A DNA stretch of 64,000 nt, from contig CANUEZ040000116.1 of NCBI GenBank assembly GCA_948099385.1, forward strand, positions 9,430,001-9,494,000, written 5' to 3'. Within the stretch, counting starts at the first letter, position 1, and every line of letters begins with the position of its first letter. The DNA comes from Fasciola hepatica (lineage: Eukaryota; Platyhelminthes; Trematoda; Plagiorchiida; Fasciolidae). The notes under the pieces are model-generated. The model saw nothing but the letters and a program-made list of their open reading frames with translations. It made no database searches and was not told the DNA's origin. This document shows, one piece after another, positions 47,979 through 60,450 of the stretch. The translations under genes and the position numbers were made by a program.

Positions 47979-50405
47979 AACATCGATCAGAAAATTTCAT
48001 AAAATAGTTTGTCGACGCAGTTGGGCTCTGTGTCATACAGAATCAACTGTTGATTGCTGAAATTCGCTCCAGGCTAGCTGACCCAGAGACAACAAAGGTT
48101 ATTTTCTGGAAAAACATTCCTGTCAGAAATATGCAGTAAAATAGACTTCGGTACAGGGGTTCCAGGAATTATTCTGTCGTCTATCAGATACCACAAGTAC
48201 ACGTATATTAGCTAACTGGGCAATCTGCAAGCTACTCACCAGGTGTCACCCGTATAAGTCATTTTTATTTCATACCACTATCACTACCCTCCGCACGTAG
48301 CAAACAGTTTAGCAGATTTGCCGCTGCCCGGTGATTCTGTAACCCTGAGAGAGCTTAGAGGACACACTGAGTGAGAGTGTAACTATATTATCACTGTGTA
48401 ATGTTTACAGTTTTTGGACACAAATAGTGCTGCATCGTACATGGATGAAAGGACGAATGTTTGTAACATTTGAAGCGGTACACAATTATGCATGAGTAGT
48501 GGGAGATTAGATTTGAGATAATATGATTCATCATGTACCGTGAAAGTCCACATTACCTTTGAAAGCTTGTTGTACGCAGTCTGCTACAGAGAGATTGTTC
48601 GTCACAGGAGTTATTCTTTGTGTGGGAAATGCTCTGCTAACATTCAATGCGAGTGGCGAAAAGGCTAGTTCACTAAACATTTGAAAGCCAGCCCAAATAG
48701 GCCGGTATTTACGTTCATCTCTGGTCTGAGTACCGGTCGGGGCTTGATGGGTTTGTGTTGTTGATAATTCCGAACAAGGATGAAACAGCTGTATAGTGCG
48801 TCAGTAAATCTCAGTTATCCGTTGAACTTTCACGTTGCATAACGAATCATTTTGTATAACTGCCCACGTGTGGTCGATGTTCATTGTGCAGCATAAAATA
48901 CACGTACAGGACTAACAGTTCAAGTAGTTATCGACTGAACAACTTCAACCTGAAACTCCTCAATAACCATATTTTGAGTCCGTGAATAAAACGACCGTCT
49001 GATAAGCAGTCTTTGGTGCCAGTTCAAGCCAGTTAAATCCCTGTAAGCTGACGGGCTTAGCATAATACTGCAGAGCTGAGAACCGACATGATCGGGCTGA
49101 GCAGTTACGCCACAAAGTTGAGTAGTGGTGCTATAAGATTGAAAAATATCTTAAAAACTGTACACCTTATTGCAATTTTTGAATTTGTTTGGACGGTTCA
49201 GTAAGAAGTTCAGATCAAGTTCACACTCACAATAATTTTGGTTGCCAAATATAGGCCTAATATGTGAACCAAATGGCTCAAAGGATAAGAAAGACTTGGA
49301 TACGTTGATTCACAGACGTGGAATAATTTTTAACAGAAGCGATTTGGTTACAGTATGCTGGTTTAACTGTGATAGAACTGAGGAAGCGTACACTCCATTT
49401 CAACCACAAGTCGTTTCTCATACAGTGAAGTGAAGGAGATAAATACGAGACTAGTTTCGGGACTGCGAATCTTCGGCGATTATAATGGTTTCGGACCTAC
49501 GGAAAGCAGAATAAACTCAGCCCTAATTGATTTCCCTTGCATGATTTAGCTCAATGGTGTGAAGCTTTAGCAAAAAATTGCACGAAATACACATAATTTT
49601 CAGAATAAACATCTATTTGATGAAACCATCGATGCATGTCTTGAAATTTTCTTACTGAACGGTATATTTCCATTAGGTAACATAGAAAATCTTTAATCTA
49701 AACTACAAATGAAATGGAACAGCTAATTATCCAAGGAGCAGTCATTCAACCAATCGGCCCATCACTTGATCGATGAATGGATGAATCTTCTGGTCAGTCG
49801 ATCGATTAATCCTTGAAACAGATAATCAATAAATAAATAAATAGATCAGAAATATCAGACCATAAGTCCAAAGATTTTAAGTCCATTTCAGCCAGCCCTA
49901 CTCATACTCAACTTCCAAAACACAGAGTGAGTCGCCTCCAAATCAAGTCAGCTAAATGTTTTGTGCATTCAATAGCAAAGAATCAGGCAATACAGAACCG
50001 CTCTAAAGCAAAAGCACTAAACGAAAATATTGGTGTGGTTGAAGAGAAGACTGAACAAGGTCTGCCCTTCGGAATCAGCTCCTAATGTTTGGGTTGTAAG
50101 TTACTCAGCAAGGAGATCTCGCTGAACTGGACAAAATATTTCACAGATTTGAAAATGAGTTTTACGTATTTACTAAGGAAACCGGGGAGTATGGTACAGG
50201 AAATATAAACCAAATGTGGAATGACACATAAAAGTGCAAAACATCTCATTTTGTGTAAAAGAAGACGGCTACAGCCCTGGATCAAGTAATTTAAAGAGTC
50301 TTATTTCTAGAAAAATTACGGTGACCACGTCAGACTGCGGCTGAACATTTTCCCCAGTTATTTTGCACACATGGACCTGCTAGTTGCTAATCTCCCATGG
50401 TTCAG
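47978..50405. other. Intron-like stretch
   Basis: No firm exon. A T-rich acceptor-like site at about 48.41 kb leads into a 20-codon open frame, with only a weak donor. Short (AAAT)n lies near 49828-49843. Confidence 0.35.
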
Positions 50406-50469
50406 AACTGGATCTGAGTAGTTATTACTTTTTCAATGGAAGGATACGACAGAGCATATGTTCGAACAG
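50406..50469 (+). CDS. Penultimate exon candidate
   Basis: The acceptor AATCTCCCATGGTTCAG ends at 50405 and the donor TCGAACAG|GTCGTT begins at 50470. The frame is open through 64 bases (SSYYFFNGRIRQSICSN), phase 1 in and phase 2 out, exactly fitting the following exon across a 50-base intron. The donor is acceptable but not strong after +2. Confidence 0.4.
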
Positions 50470-50519
50470 GTCGTTATTCTTCGAAATGCTAGCTAATATT
50501 CATTTTTTTCCTTCTGCAG

Positions 50520-50649
50520 GACGCAACTCGCATACATGCTCACTACTCCGTCTGCACTTCCGGGGTGCACTTGCTCGATGGACACTGTTGATCTATTACC
50601 TATATTAGACAATCGTCTTCCAGACGCACTCGCTCCCCAAGCTGACTAA
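50520..50649 (+). CDS. Last exon candidate with nearby poly(A) signal
   Basis: A textbook acceptor (CATTTTTTTCCTTCTGCAG) ends at 50519. Entered in phase 2 the frame stays open for 42 codons to TAA at 50647-50649. AATAAA lies at 50662-50667, only 13 bases after the stop. The C-terminal peptide (GCTCSMDTVDLLPILDNRLP) is acidic and not low-complexity. The combination of acceptor, single coherent frame, stop and poly(A) signal makes this the strongest 3' gene end in the window. The protein is unknown. Confidence 0.45.
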
Positions 50650-50661
50650 CAAGAAATTTTC

Positions 50662-50667
50662 AATAAA
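50662..50667 (+). promoter_or_regulatory. AATAAA poly(A) signal
   Basis: Lies 13 bases after the stop codon of the candidate last exon. Such a short 3' UTR is unusual, and isolated AATAAA words are common in AT-rich DNA. Confidence 0.4.
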
Positions 50668-53600
50668 TGCAAATGGTCTCCAGTGTCCACCGTATGCAGT
50701 TGGCTCTCTTTTGACGCTACATATTGTTAATCACCATTTTCTGATTTACCAAACCTAATAGTAACCACTCATTTATTCTTCGGCTTAACTGGATGGCTTC
50801 GCTTTTGTTTGAATATAACCGGGCTGTGTTTTCGACCGGTGAAAGCACTATCTTAGCTGTCATCTTTTGACGGTCTACTGCTTAAATCAGGAACATCTCA
50901 CAAGCCGCTAGTAGTATACATTTACGTTACGAACCCTAAAGTTTGAGATTTTTGCCGTACAAATAGACAGTCTCGTGTTTTGCTCTTATCGGTTTTATAG
51001 TTTAATATGCAACTTGATTGCATGGTTGGATTTCACGTGGGAAATATACAGAAAGCAAGAAGTTCAGCTCAGGTTTAGTATTTTTTACCAGTCATTTTAT
51101 CCGCGAGTTTGTCTTTTAAATAAGAGGAAACCGTTAACTATAGCACGTGATGTGTCCTAGACCTACTATATCAAAGTCCCACGACCAAGCAATAGACCAC
51201 AACTGAACCAACCGTAGATGTACCATAAACCATACCAAGAATGTGATGAAAACTATCACAAAATGCTTACGAAAAGAAATCTGATGCTGGTGAATATGTA
51301 ATACTGATTACCAGTGGGTGGGTACGTTGCCCTTGTATACGTTTCAGATCAACATCGCGATGGACAAGCGTCAGAGGAAGAAGTATGATCGATTCCTGTA
51401 AAGTTGTTTCCCATCAAACGATTCGGAGAACTCGAAAACCAAACGGTATGTGCGTGCATTTTAGAAGTTCTAACTGGGTAACCAGTATTGTGTTTGTCTT
51501 ATTTATCAAAGAATAATGAAGCGCAAAACCAAATGAGTCTCCTTCCACCTCAAAGAAAATCTGTAGAAATGGTAAGCTCAATGGAACTACCCAGAAGGTG
51601 GGCGAAAATACCAAGCGGTTCACAGATAGCTGTAGAACACTAGCTCTATTTAAATAGGTATTGATTTGATTTTTGTCCTCAAAGCTTAGTCAACAATTAC
51701 TATTAAAAAGAACAACAAAACGGTAGGATTAAGAGAAGTAAGAGGTCATCACTAAAACCCCGGAAAACACAGTAGATTTGTGTCTTCTGGCTTTCTCCGA
51801 ATCATCAACAGTGCATATCTACTGAACCCATACTGGGACTCAAAACCGGAATGAATGGTAATGGATCGAACAAAAGACTATCCTAGTTTCCCGTGGTGAG
51901 CCAAGCTTTGATACGGTATGATGAAATATGACATATCAGTCTTAACTTGGGCTACTTACATTCATAAAGTAACCTGGTTCCGAAACATTTTCATATTTCA
52001 AGGACAACGTCATACTTAGGTACTTTCCGCGAAGTCGTCCATCGGATAAGTCAATCTCTTTGCAGCAACGAGTTGCCGCCGTTCAGAAGCATGGGGTGGG
52101 TAGGCGCTATATCATATCTCTTGGCCCGTGACGGTGCCTGTTTTATTACAAACTTATTCGGTTCTTCCCTCCAAGTCTCAGGATCATGGGTAAGCATATA
52201 ATACCCAATAATCCAATGGGTTTCTGTACAGATAGGGTAAGCTCCTTGCAAAAAATGGATGTGCTAGCTTAGAAGAGAAAGAGACTTTACCATTTACACT
52301 ACCTGACAAATCATTGTGCAAAAATAAGGACACGAGAGTCGAGGACGATTGCTATGGGAATAAACATCCTCATTTCGGTATCGTTGTATAATGCACCAAG
52401 GTCTTGTTCTGGCAATTTGCCCGAGGGTTGAATTACAATCACTCCACATAATATATATCTACTTGATTTGGAATAGCATAATGTGAGCTACGCTGCAAAT
52501 TGGACTTACCAGTTTCGTTTATCCGTTTTTCACTTTTGTCAAGCTTGATATCTAAGCCCAGCTGACGATTCCGCTTGTCGACTCTAATTGAAGAGCCACC
52601 TTTTAATGAGACTCAAGGCCTAGGGCTAGCATTCAATTACCGATTGTATTCCACTGGAGAGTTCAGTTGTCTGCAAGCTAATGAACTAAGAACCACTTAC
52701 ATGCACAAAGAAAAGTAACGCGAGAAATTGAAAAGTGTATCAGATATCTTTTGTACTTTGAACGGCACTGACAATTTTAGTAGAAATTTCCACAACATTA
52801 CAGAGGTTTTATTATTCAGAGAGAAGTTGATAACTACGCATCCCGGTATACAATAAAATGCGCTTTTCTAATCCATTAGAGCCGGAAAATAATTCAATAC
52901 TGATTGAGAAAAAAACCTGTTGGGGAACAATTTAGAAGATATAATATTACGTAACAAAAAAACTGCACCATTTCTGTCCAGGACGAAGTTAAGATGAGTG
53001 TGAAGTAAAAAGCAGACCGGAAATGACATCGGCAATAATCGACTACGAGTACGCAGAACTCTGCTGTCCTATTAAAGAATGACTGATCTTGGAAAACAAT
53101 GTATCTATCTGGATTAAAACACCAATGTCGACTATAATGCAGCTAGTTAAGTGATAACCAACCTATGAAACTAAAGATCGAGGCTTGAAAAATGAGCTCA
53201 GACTAGATAAGGATTTTGAGTGCTCAGTCAAACAGTGCATGGCCTCAATGACATGAGTTTCTGATTGCTGAGGTTAACGTCTGGGTCATCACCGGCCAAG
53301 GCAACATCATCAGTACTCAGGCTGTGCCACTTCAGATCTAAGCACCAAGCTCAGCCTAGTGAAAAACTGATAAACATTGGGAACCCGCTGAGCTATGTTA
53401 TACGCTGGATTTCAAAACCGTTTGGCCCCGTGTCAAATGATGATTTAAGATAGACTTCAGTATTGCAAGGCCACAAATAAGCAATACATACTACTGAATA
53501 AAGCAAATGAACTAGAGTGGTAATCAATACGTGCAGAAAAGAACCTCAGGCACTGACATTTTCGGCACGGAATATAATTGGATGAGCATAATCAAAAAGC

Positions 53601-54150
53601 AGATATCTGGCTGGTGGTTAGGTATACGAATGAGTTTGCAGGTAGTGCCATACCATGTGTTTCAGATACGCGACGATAAGTTTTTCAGGTCACTGAGAAA
53701 TTATCGTAACATCGTATTATAACTTGTCCTGGACCACTACGAACCGAAGATGGTACTTCACCGACAGCTTATTTGTCTACAGCGAGAGAAAATTGGGCGT
53801 ATATACGTGCATTAAGTTGCTGACGAAGGTTATCTTGCTGTACCGATTTGAAGTCGGGTAGGGTAATCGTTGACGCAAAAGCGCCACATAATTCCGTACG
53901 CCTTGATTCGCGAACAATCCGAATCTCGATGAATACGCAATGTATCTTAAGGTTCGTAAACAGACATAATAACTGATGTTCCATCTTCCAATAAGCGTCA
54001 CACCACCGTTCAAACACATACTACTTGGTGACGTTTTTTCCTACCAAATATGTGTAAGCATCCAAAGTAATGGAGGCACTATTTGCTCGCCCGTGCAGGA
54101 GACGGAACCACTCAGCTTTCCTTGTGGGACTAAAATGTTCATGGAATTAC
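50668..54150. other. AT-rich non-coding stretch
   Basis: No supported gene. A perfect A-box word (TAGCTCAGCGGGTT, minus strand, near 53395) has no B box after it. Frames such as 52251-52051 (minus) and 53265-53453 (plus) have no splice support. Confidence 0.35.
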
Positions 54151-54171
54151 GTGTGTGTGTGTGTGTGTGTG
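54151..54171. repeat. (GT)n microsatellite
   Basis: Ten GT units. Confidence 0.95.
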
Positions 54172-55457
54172 CATTCTGCAGACGCTTTTTGAAACCTAAA
54201 TACACCTAAATACAGACTAACGTGAAACTTGTTCTGAATTCCAAAGTGAATGAAAAGCTTTGCAGTATCTTCAACGAGAGGACATGATCGATGAGATCAT
54301 TTGGGAAGAGCTGCCAACAAATCAGATCATATTTATCCGAAGCCTTTATCTGAATGAGATGACGCGAACTTAAGCAAAAATCATACTACTTAGCAACAAT
54401 GTTGCGGTTTATACGTATGTTATTTCATACATCTGTGAAACAACAACAACAACAGTATTTGCCGAAGTTGGTTAGTGAGATGATAGGCGAATCAAAAGTG
54501 CGGATTTAAGCCCTGGACCCTATGGCTTCAGTTTAGTTGATAACAGTTTGGCAAAAGCTGGTTTTATATGAGATTGTGATCAAGTTATTTGGATGAAATA
54601 CAAAATCAATCTATTTAATGACCCATTTGTTAATGAGTTCACTTCACTTCTCATGATGGCTCATCTGATTTCCTGAATAGATTTTCTTGTAAAAATGATT
54701 CTCCACCACAAGGACACTCAAGACAGTCGCCTCAGTCAACTCAAGAGTTACAGACCTAGAGTAAGTTTGCAAAACCTTTCCAGGTTTTTGAACATGATTT
54801 CTATATTGATAGAAAAGTAAAATTCTTTCCATATACCAGTAGTGAATATTTCCAGGCAGCTGGTTACCATAGACCGATCAGCATACAACAGTTCTTGAGT
54901 GCTAGAAAGTTCATAGTGTATGGTGGATTATTATCAAAATAGAAAGGCCGCAATAAGTAACCACATCAGCCACCACACATGACGAACTGATGACTCAGAT
55001 GTTGGTGTTCATTTCACGAGATTTTGTCCAGAGTAAATGGAGGGTTGTCCTAGTGAAAGCTTCTAACCTACAGATACACGAACTAGCATGGATAGCAGCA
55101 CATGAGGCTACGAGTTACATAGACAATAATTTGCTTTCGTTTTATTTTCCCTCGTGTCAAGTCTCAAACAAATTTCGGGTGTAACCAAAACAAGTGTAAA
55201 AAACAAATACGCTGCAAATTTGCTGGCAGATGGATTGAAATAATTGGTTGATGAAATGATCGTCTTCAGTGGATGATGCTGTTCGATCACTCTGCATTTA
55301 CAAAACACTTTAAAAAGATCCATGAATGATATTTAACCCATCCAGAAAGATGCTTACTTGATCCAGCGAACATTTTGTTTTTCGTAATAGATTAGCATCT
55401 GTAGATCCTCGTATTGTGCCACAAATAATCTTGTTCCAATGTGTATGCTTCCATCAG
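54172..55457. other. AT-rich non-coding stretch
   Basis: No supported gene. A short (CAA)n lies at 54440-54455. Confidence 0.35.
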
Positions 55458-55712
55458 CAGAAATGACTGGTATTCAGTCATGGTTTTTAATTTATCGGTG
55501 CCTTTTGATGACAGCAATTCTTACTCCCATAGAAACCGGACTTTACTAAGTGAAGCAATAAATACATCTTGTTCATCCGGTCGGCTACTGAAAGTGGCAG
55601 ATTGTGTTCCAAATATGATGGCAGATTTCACACCCCTCCCTCCTAAACGGCCCGAGCCTTTTCTGCCCAACGTCTGTCGTAATTCTCTTTTAACTCTTCA
55701 GTCTGGCACAGC
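55458..55712 (+). CDS. 255-base exon candidate, unknown protein
   Basis: After ATGCTTCCATCAG (to 55457) one frame is open for 85 codons to a good donor, GGCACAGC|GTAAGC, phase 2 in and phase 2 out. The peptide has three N-glycosylation-type sites (NLS, NRT, NTS), four cysteines, and a proline-rich part (PLPPKRPEPFLP). This suggests a secreted or membrane protein segment. It is the longest segment of the right half bounded by two reasonable splice sites. The acceptor has purines in its tract, and ACAG|CG-type alternatives exist nearby. Confidence 0.4.
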
Positions 55713-56957
55713 GTAAGCGCGGCCTTTGGACGGAGTTCTTCGTATGTTGGAAACATTCGGCAACTATAAAATTTTGGACCACATCTGTTAAAGTTGGTTC
55801 AGTCCATGACTCAGACCTACTGCACTTCTAAAGCATTTAATTTATTCAAGATGACCTTGGACAGTTTGACCTACTCGGTATTTGATCGTTCTTACAACAA
55901 AGCACAACTGTTCGTCTATGTCACTCCCATGAACAAAATGGGGTCGACGTGGAATCATATAGACTTCCCGGAAAGGGGCTATGCCCCGTAACATCAGTCC
56001 ATTGAGCGAAGGCTTCAAATTATCCAGCGGCAACCAAATTTATGAAGCAGAAAAGATAGAATGCATAAGTATCGTTAAGCTGTTGTTGTTGTTGTTTTTA
56101 TTTTCAATCTAAAGTGCTATCGGATGTCGCATCTGTGGAGTTCGAATGAAGTGTGAGCCAGGGTAATCTGCTCCATGATTTAAAGCTCACTTTTATTCAT
56201 TTTTTGTTCTTTCGTGCAACGAAAAAGGCGTACCGATAGCCTAACGGATCTGTTGCTGCAGTGGGTAGAAGCAGAGAGTCTAAAAGGGAGATTTGGGGCG
56301 GAGAAACACATCAGCTTCCAACATCAGACGTGGTAGCTGTCGACATGAAAGTGGAATTTTCTACCTTCAAAAAGAATAAGTAGTCTGAATATTTTCAGAA
56401 TGGGATTGGTCCTAGAATATGGTTTGTCTATCGAAGGATTATAAGTCATGTGGTAAAACAACTCAGTTTTCTCTCCAGACGCGGTTAGTCGTTTTGCTTT
56501 TGTCAGATGTTACATTAAAAGCTGTCCCTGATAAGCTATCAGGTGCGTAATGTAGCCTCCTCTTTTTGTGGTGGCTAATTTTGTTGTGATTTTTGTTCGA
56601 CAAGGAGGTAGTGACAAAATGTTCACTGAAACTTCCTTAATACTGGCGTACCCACGCTGTTCAAATTTATCGGAACAGCGAGGTTGATGATGACGAAATC
56701 TCAACTTCAACACACTAGTGCAGGTTTTCAAGGCTTCAAAGCTAATACTACATCCAGTGTACGTCAAGCTTCCATTTCCATCGATGCGTGTTGATACAAG
56801 CCTTAGATTGTGGCTGCCTCGTAAATGACAATATTTCATTCACGAAATCGTAGAATATGCTCATCGGCTCATGAAAATGCTTGTGACGTGAAGAAATGTT
56901 GCAATACGTAATCTCAGGCTTTTCCGTTTACATCACTGGGTAAGTGAGTACGTTTAC

Positions 56958-56960
<3 letters not shown>
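55713..56960. other. Intron-like stretch
   Basis: A frame at 55794-55991 follows an acceptor-like GTTGGTTCAG and is open for 65 codons, but it is out of phase with the 55712 donor. A short (TTG)n lies at 56081-56096. No gene is called. Confidence 0.3.

Positions 56961-57012
<52 letters not shown>
56961..57012. repeat. (TA)n microsatellite, 52 bp
   Basis: Uninterrupted TA. The minus-strand flank reads CTTCCCTGCTATTATATA into the run, similar to the flanks of the runs at 45622 and 26381. Confidence 0.97.
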
Positions 57013-57015
<3 letters not shown>

Positions 57016-57096
57016 GCAGGGAAGCAAGTGTTCAAAAAATCCAGTAACGATAACATGGTTGAACGCAACTATCCTTATCCATGGTTTGAATGACAG

Positions 57097-57164
57097 TGTA
57101 TATATGTATGTGTGTATATTTGTGTGTGTTTGTGCGTGTGTGTGTGTGTGTGTGTGTGTGCGCG
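57097..57164. repeat. TG-rich microsatellite
   Basis: Imperfect TATG/TG units becoming pure TG at about 57136-57160, and only 85 bases from the (TA)n at 56961. Confidence 0.95.
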
Positions 57165-57776
57165 AAATATCACTCACGCGCTTTTCACTGAAATCAGTTG
57201 TAAGAAAACAGTTCACGAAAGAAGAACGTTTCTATGAGAGTCGGATTTTGATATCTCACTACAAACTACAGCAACAAAAGGGACATAAGTTGCTCGTTGC
57301 AAAACTAGAGTATGATTACTGGTAATCTGATCAGTCAACGTTGCCTTTCTAATCAGTGTAAAAATAGTTGCCCACGTGGTTTATTGGTCTGAATTACGAT
57401 TTGATCCTGGCTGATTGTGTTGAATGTTTGAATGTGAAAATTGTGGGTGAATTTTCCATTATCTATGGCTTTATTCGGTACTTTATTCTGTAACTTTGAA
57501 CTACCATGTGCAAGTAAATGAAATGAGTACAGATATTTTGAAAACCTAGCAAGCTACACCAAAACCATCACTCGAATCATTCAGATACAACCATGCGAGT
57601 GTAGCAGAAAAGATGGCTTGATATCTACCCTCCCCTTCTACCTCGCCGCATAGTCGCTGACAAGCTTTGCTGAAATGGAACTTCGTTTGATCTACGCAAG
57701 CCGACGGGGTATATTGAAATAAGTTTTCGCATCTTAACTCGTGTTATCATGTCACTGTGTGTGGTATTTTCCGCAG

Positions 57777-57816
57777 GAAAGAAAAGCGGGAAAATAGCCT
57801 CACGGAGAGCTATTGA
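57777..57816 (+). CDS. Possible short last exon
   Basis: An excellent acceptor, GTGTGTGGTATTTTCCGCAG, ends at 57776. Entered in phase 2, as the donor at 55712 would require, the frame gives a charged 13-codon tail (KEKRENSLTES) and TGA at 57814-57816. No AATAAA follows closely. The other two frames close or run for 24 codons. Confidence 0.25.
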
Positions 57817-60211
57817 TCACAAATGGATGATTGTGGTGGGCGTTTACGGTTAGACAATGGTTTCCAATGGTTAGTCGTCTTTCGCAAATGGTTCATCACA
57901 GTTTATCCACGTTCAACTCAAGGTCGAAACTCAGTGAATGTACACTTAGATCGGGATGCAATAAGTTATACTACATAATGCAAAAGGATGACTCCCAATG
58001 CATCACAATTATATTATTAATCAGTTGGAAGGTGCCCCAATGAAACACTTATTCAAAATGAGGCTGCATGTAGTTTTGTAAGGCAAGTTAGATAGGCTAC
58101 TTCAAAGTAGTACAAACCCTTCAAAGAGGATTTGATTTTCACGTCAACCTGAAATCGAGTCATATTTCACAAGCCAAGTTATCTTCGCGTGAATCTACCG
58201 TTCATGAAAAATTAGTACACCATGTTACGTGTGTCAACTGCAGTTGATTGTCCCGTAAAACCGTATGCTAACCGGACCAAAAAATTAGCTAAAGTGGTCT
58301 TTTTAAACGAATCATCATTTTACCATTCTCTTTAGCCGGGAGTTGTGCAATTTAAAATATAATTTACTCTCCACTTCACGGAGGAAAAAATCACTTAGAC
58401 ATACATCAGTATTCGGAGTTATTGTTATAATAACGGCCTCATTTCTGTGGCTAAATCAACCGAAATCCTTGAATTTTCTCCAAAGCACTGAACTGAAATA
58501 GACTTAAGCGGTTCTCTAAAAGCTGAAGCCACCAAGGCGTGGTCAGATACTCAAAAGAGGTGGAAAATACTATTTTGGTACTCCCACAACCAGTGTTTCT
58601 TTCATGTTTTGGGGTTCGTGGCGTCCTGCGTTTTGAACGTTCACGGATTTTTAGATGAAAAAGCGCAAGATAAAAAGGACCCACTTCATGTACTAATATA
58701 TAGTTTATATCGTTTCGGACAGAATCACGTGGCGTTCGAGCTTTTTCAGGCCTGATTTTTAAGTACCAGAAACGGTTTTCATAGGGGCAGCATGCGATAT
58801 AATTGAGATCCATTACTGTTTACCGCAATCCCAACAAACATTCGGATTAAGTTCTGCAGATAAATTTTGAACTTTTAAGTTTTTCTTGTGAGAAAAATTT
58901 TGGGTGGCTTGAACAAAGAACAAGGTAATTTACGCAGTGCTATGGCCAAAGCACTTAAAGATCATTCAAGACCACTGGGAAACGGACACAAAATATGGCG
59001 GCCGCTTTTATTTTGCCCTAACATTTTCAGGTTTATTCGATAAATCATTTGGTTTCTTAACCCCTTTCGCATACTGAATTTCACAAGATGGAATTTCGTG
59101 CCAATTGTTCCTGTGTTTATGGCAATGATTTTTTACTTTGGAAAAGAAGCTTCTTAAATACATGTTGTTTAACATACTGGAGCATTGTTTGGTCATATTT
59201 GACTATCCAAAAGGGGAATGCTCGTTTCTACGTGGCTAACTACGGAACACACCAAAGTGATCGTTTGCTTAGTGTCTAAATGACACCAGTTGTTCATTCA
59301 CACTAAACGCTATGCACTGCGAATGCCAGTGACTGTGGAACGAGTCAGCAAAATCACCCACTTGAGTACGCGATTGAAATAAGTTAAGGTTTCCCGTTTG
59401 TTTATTTCTCTCATATTAGCTCAGCCATGGAAACGTACCTATAATCATGCTCGAATTGTAAAGATACGGAGTGGTGGTGGCGTAAGTGTGAGACTTTGGT
59501 ACACAAAACGATGAGCAAATAAAGTGACCTTGTAATAATTATTATAGATTTCCAGATCCAATGAATTTAAGATGCAGCAAGGAGACCGAGATACAAGCTG
59601 GTGTCTGCTAAGGCAATGAAGTATGATCCAGTTAGATAGACTCGGTGGTTGTGGTCTAGCCTTCCGGGAAGTGAAGGTCATATTAAATGTGCTCACAGGT
59701 GATGGTCGACCGTGTTCGGCTGACAGAAAGAATCATAATCAGTGTGAAAAATAATTATGGAGATTACTGTCTAATCTCGCATCTCAACCGGGAAAATGTA
59801 GTGTTATTTGCAATAAATGATTTATAATGGATCACATTAGCCAGTCTGCTTGCATTTCATTTCCTTCTTCATGATTACGTGGAAGGATATAGTAATACCG
59901 GAAATTTCCATTAGAAAAGAAGAGTTAGGTAGGATTCTTCAAGTCCATTCAACCGGCTTTGCTGTGATAGAAATCCGTTAAAATCTTCCCGTGAAGAAGT
60001 ACCGTATTTTTGTTATTGCTCAGGAAGAAAACGGTGCCGTAAAAACAGCCATGGAAAACTAACCTACACATTTGTCTTGAATGTTGATTTTGTGCGAAAA
60101 TCAATCAAGGAAGAACACCGAGAATGCCATCAATTTATCCACGGAAAGGATTTTTCAGCGATCTGCAACAAGTCATTAAGAGGAGGGTTGAAGAGAAGTA
60201 AGCTTTGGTAG
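57817..60211. other. AT-rich non-coding stretch
   Basis: No supported gene. A 120-codon minus frame at 58813-58451 is basic and shows a faint resemblance to a LINE endonuclease end, too weak to call. Confidence 0.35.
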
Positions 60212-60420
60212 CATTGAGATGGCTTGAAGCCGGCACTTGGCAACCACGACCACGTGCTGCAATCACCAGCCATCACGGAATAATTAGTGATCTCAAAACT
60301 AGGTTGTCGGACTGCTACCGGACGCCAGATGCTACTCAGAGATATCCAGAGGCTCAGCAACAATCATCAGTGTCTACTGAACGATCAGGAGAACCAGCAG
60401 TCTGGAAAGGGGTCAACTAA
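60212..60420 (+). CDS. Last-exon candidate with poly(A) signal
   Basis: From TAG at 60209-60211 the frame (phase 1 entry) is open for 68 codons to TAA at 60418-60420, followed by AATAAA at 60445-60450. The segment is clearly richer in G and C than its flanks. The peptide is hydrophilic, with a Gln/Ser/Glu-rich end (EAQQQSSVSTERSGEP) suggesting a disordered C-terminus. The acceptor has a poor pyrimidine tract (AGTAAGCTTTGGTAG), and the minus strand is open over 60363-60130. Unknown protein. Confidence 0.35.
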
Positions 60421-60444
60421 ACACGAATGAACTGCTTTCGTCAA

Positions 60445-60450
60445 AATAAA
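60445..60450 (+). promoter_or_regulatory. AATAAA poly(A) signal
   Basis: Lies 24 bases after the TAA of the candidate last exon at 60212-60420. Confidence 0.35.

Noticed and set aside
53380..53400. Perfect tRNA A box on the minus strand
   Set aside because: No B box lies within 30 to 120 bases downstream and no cloverleaf can be drawn.
58451..58813. Basic minus-strand frame as LINE endonuclease remnant
   Set aside because: Only a loose pattern was seen. No catalytic Asp-His motifs could be placed.
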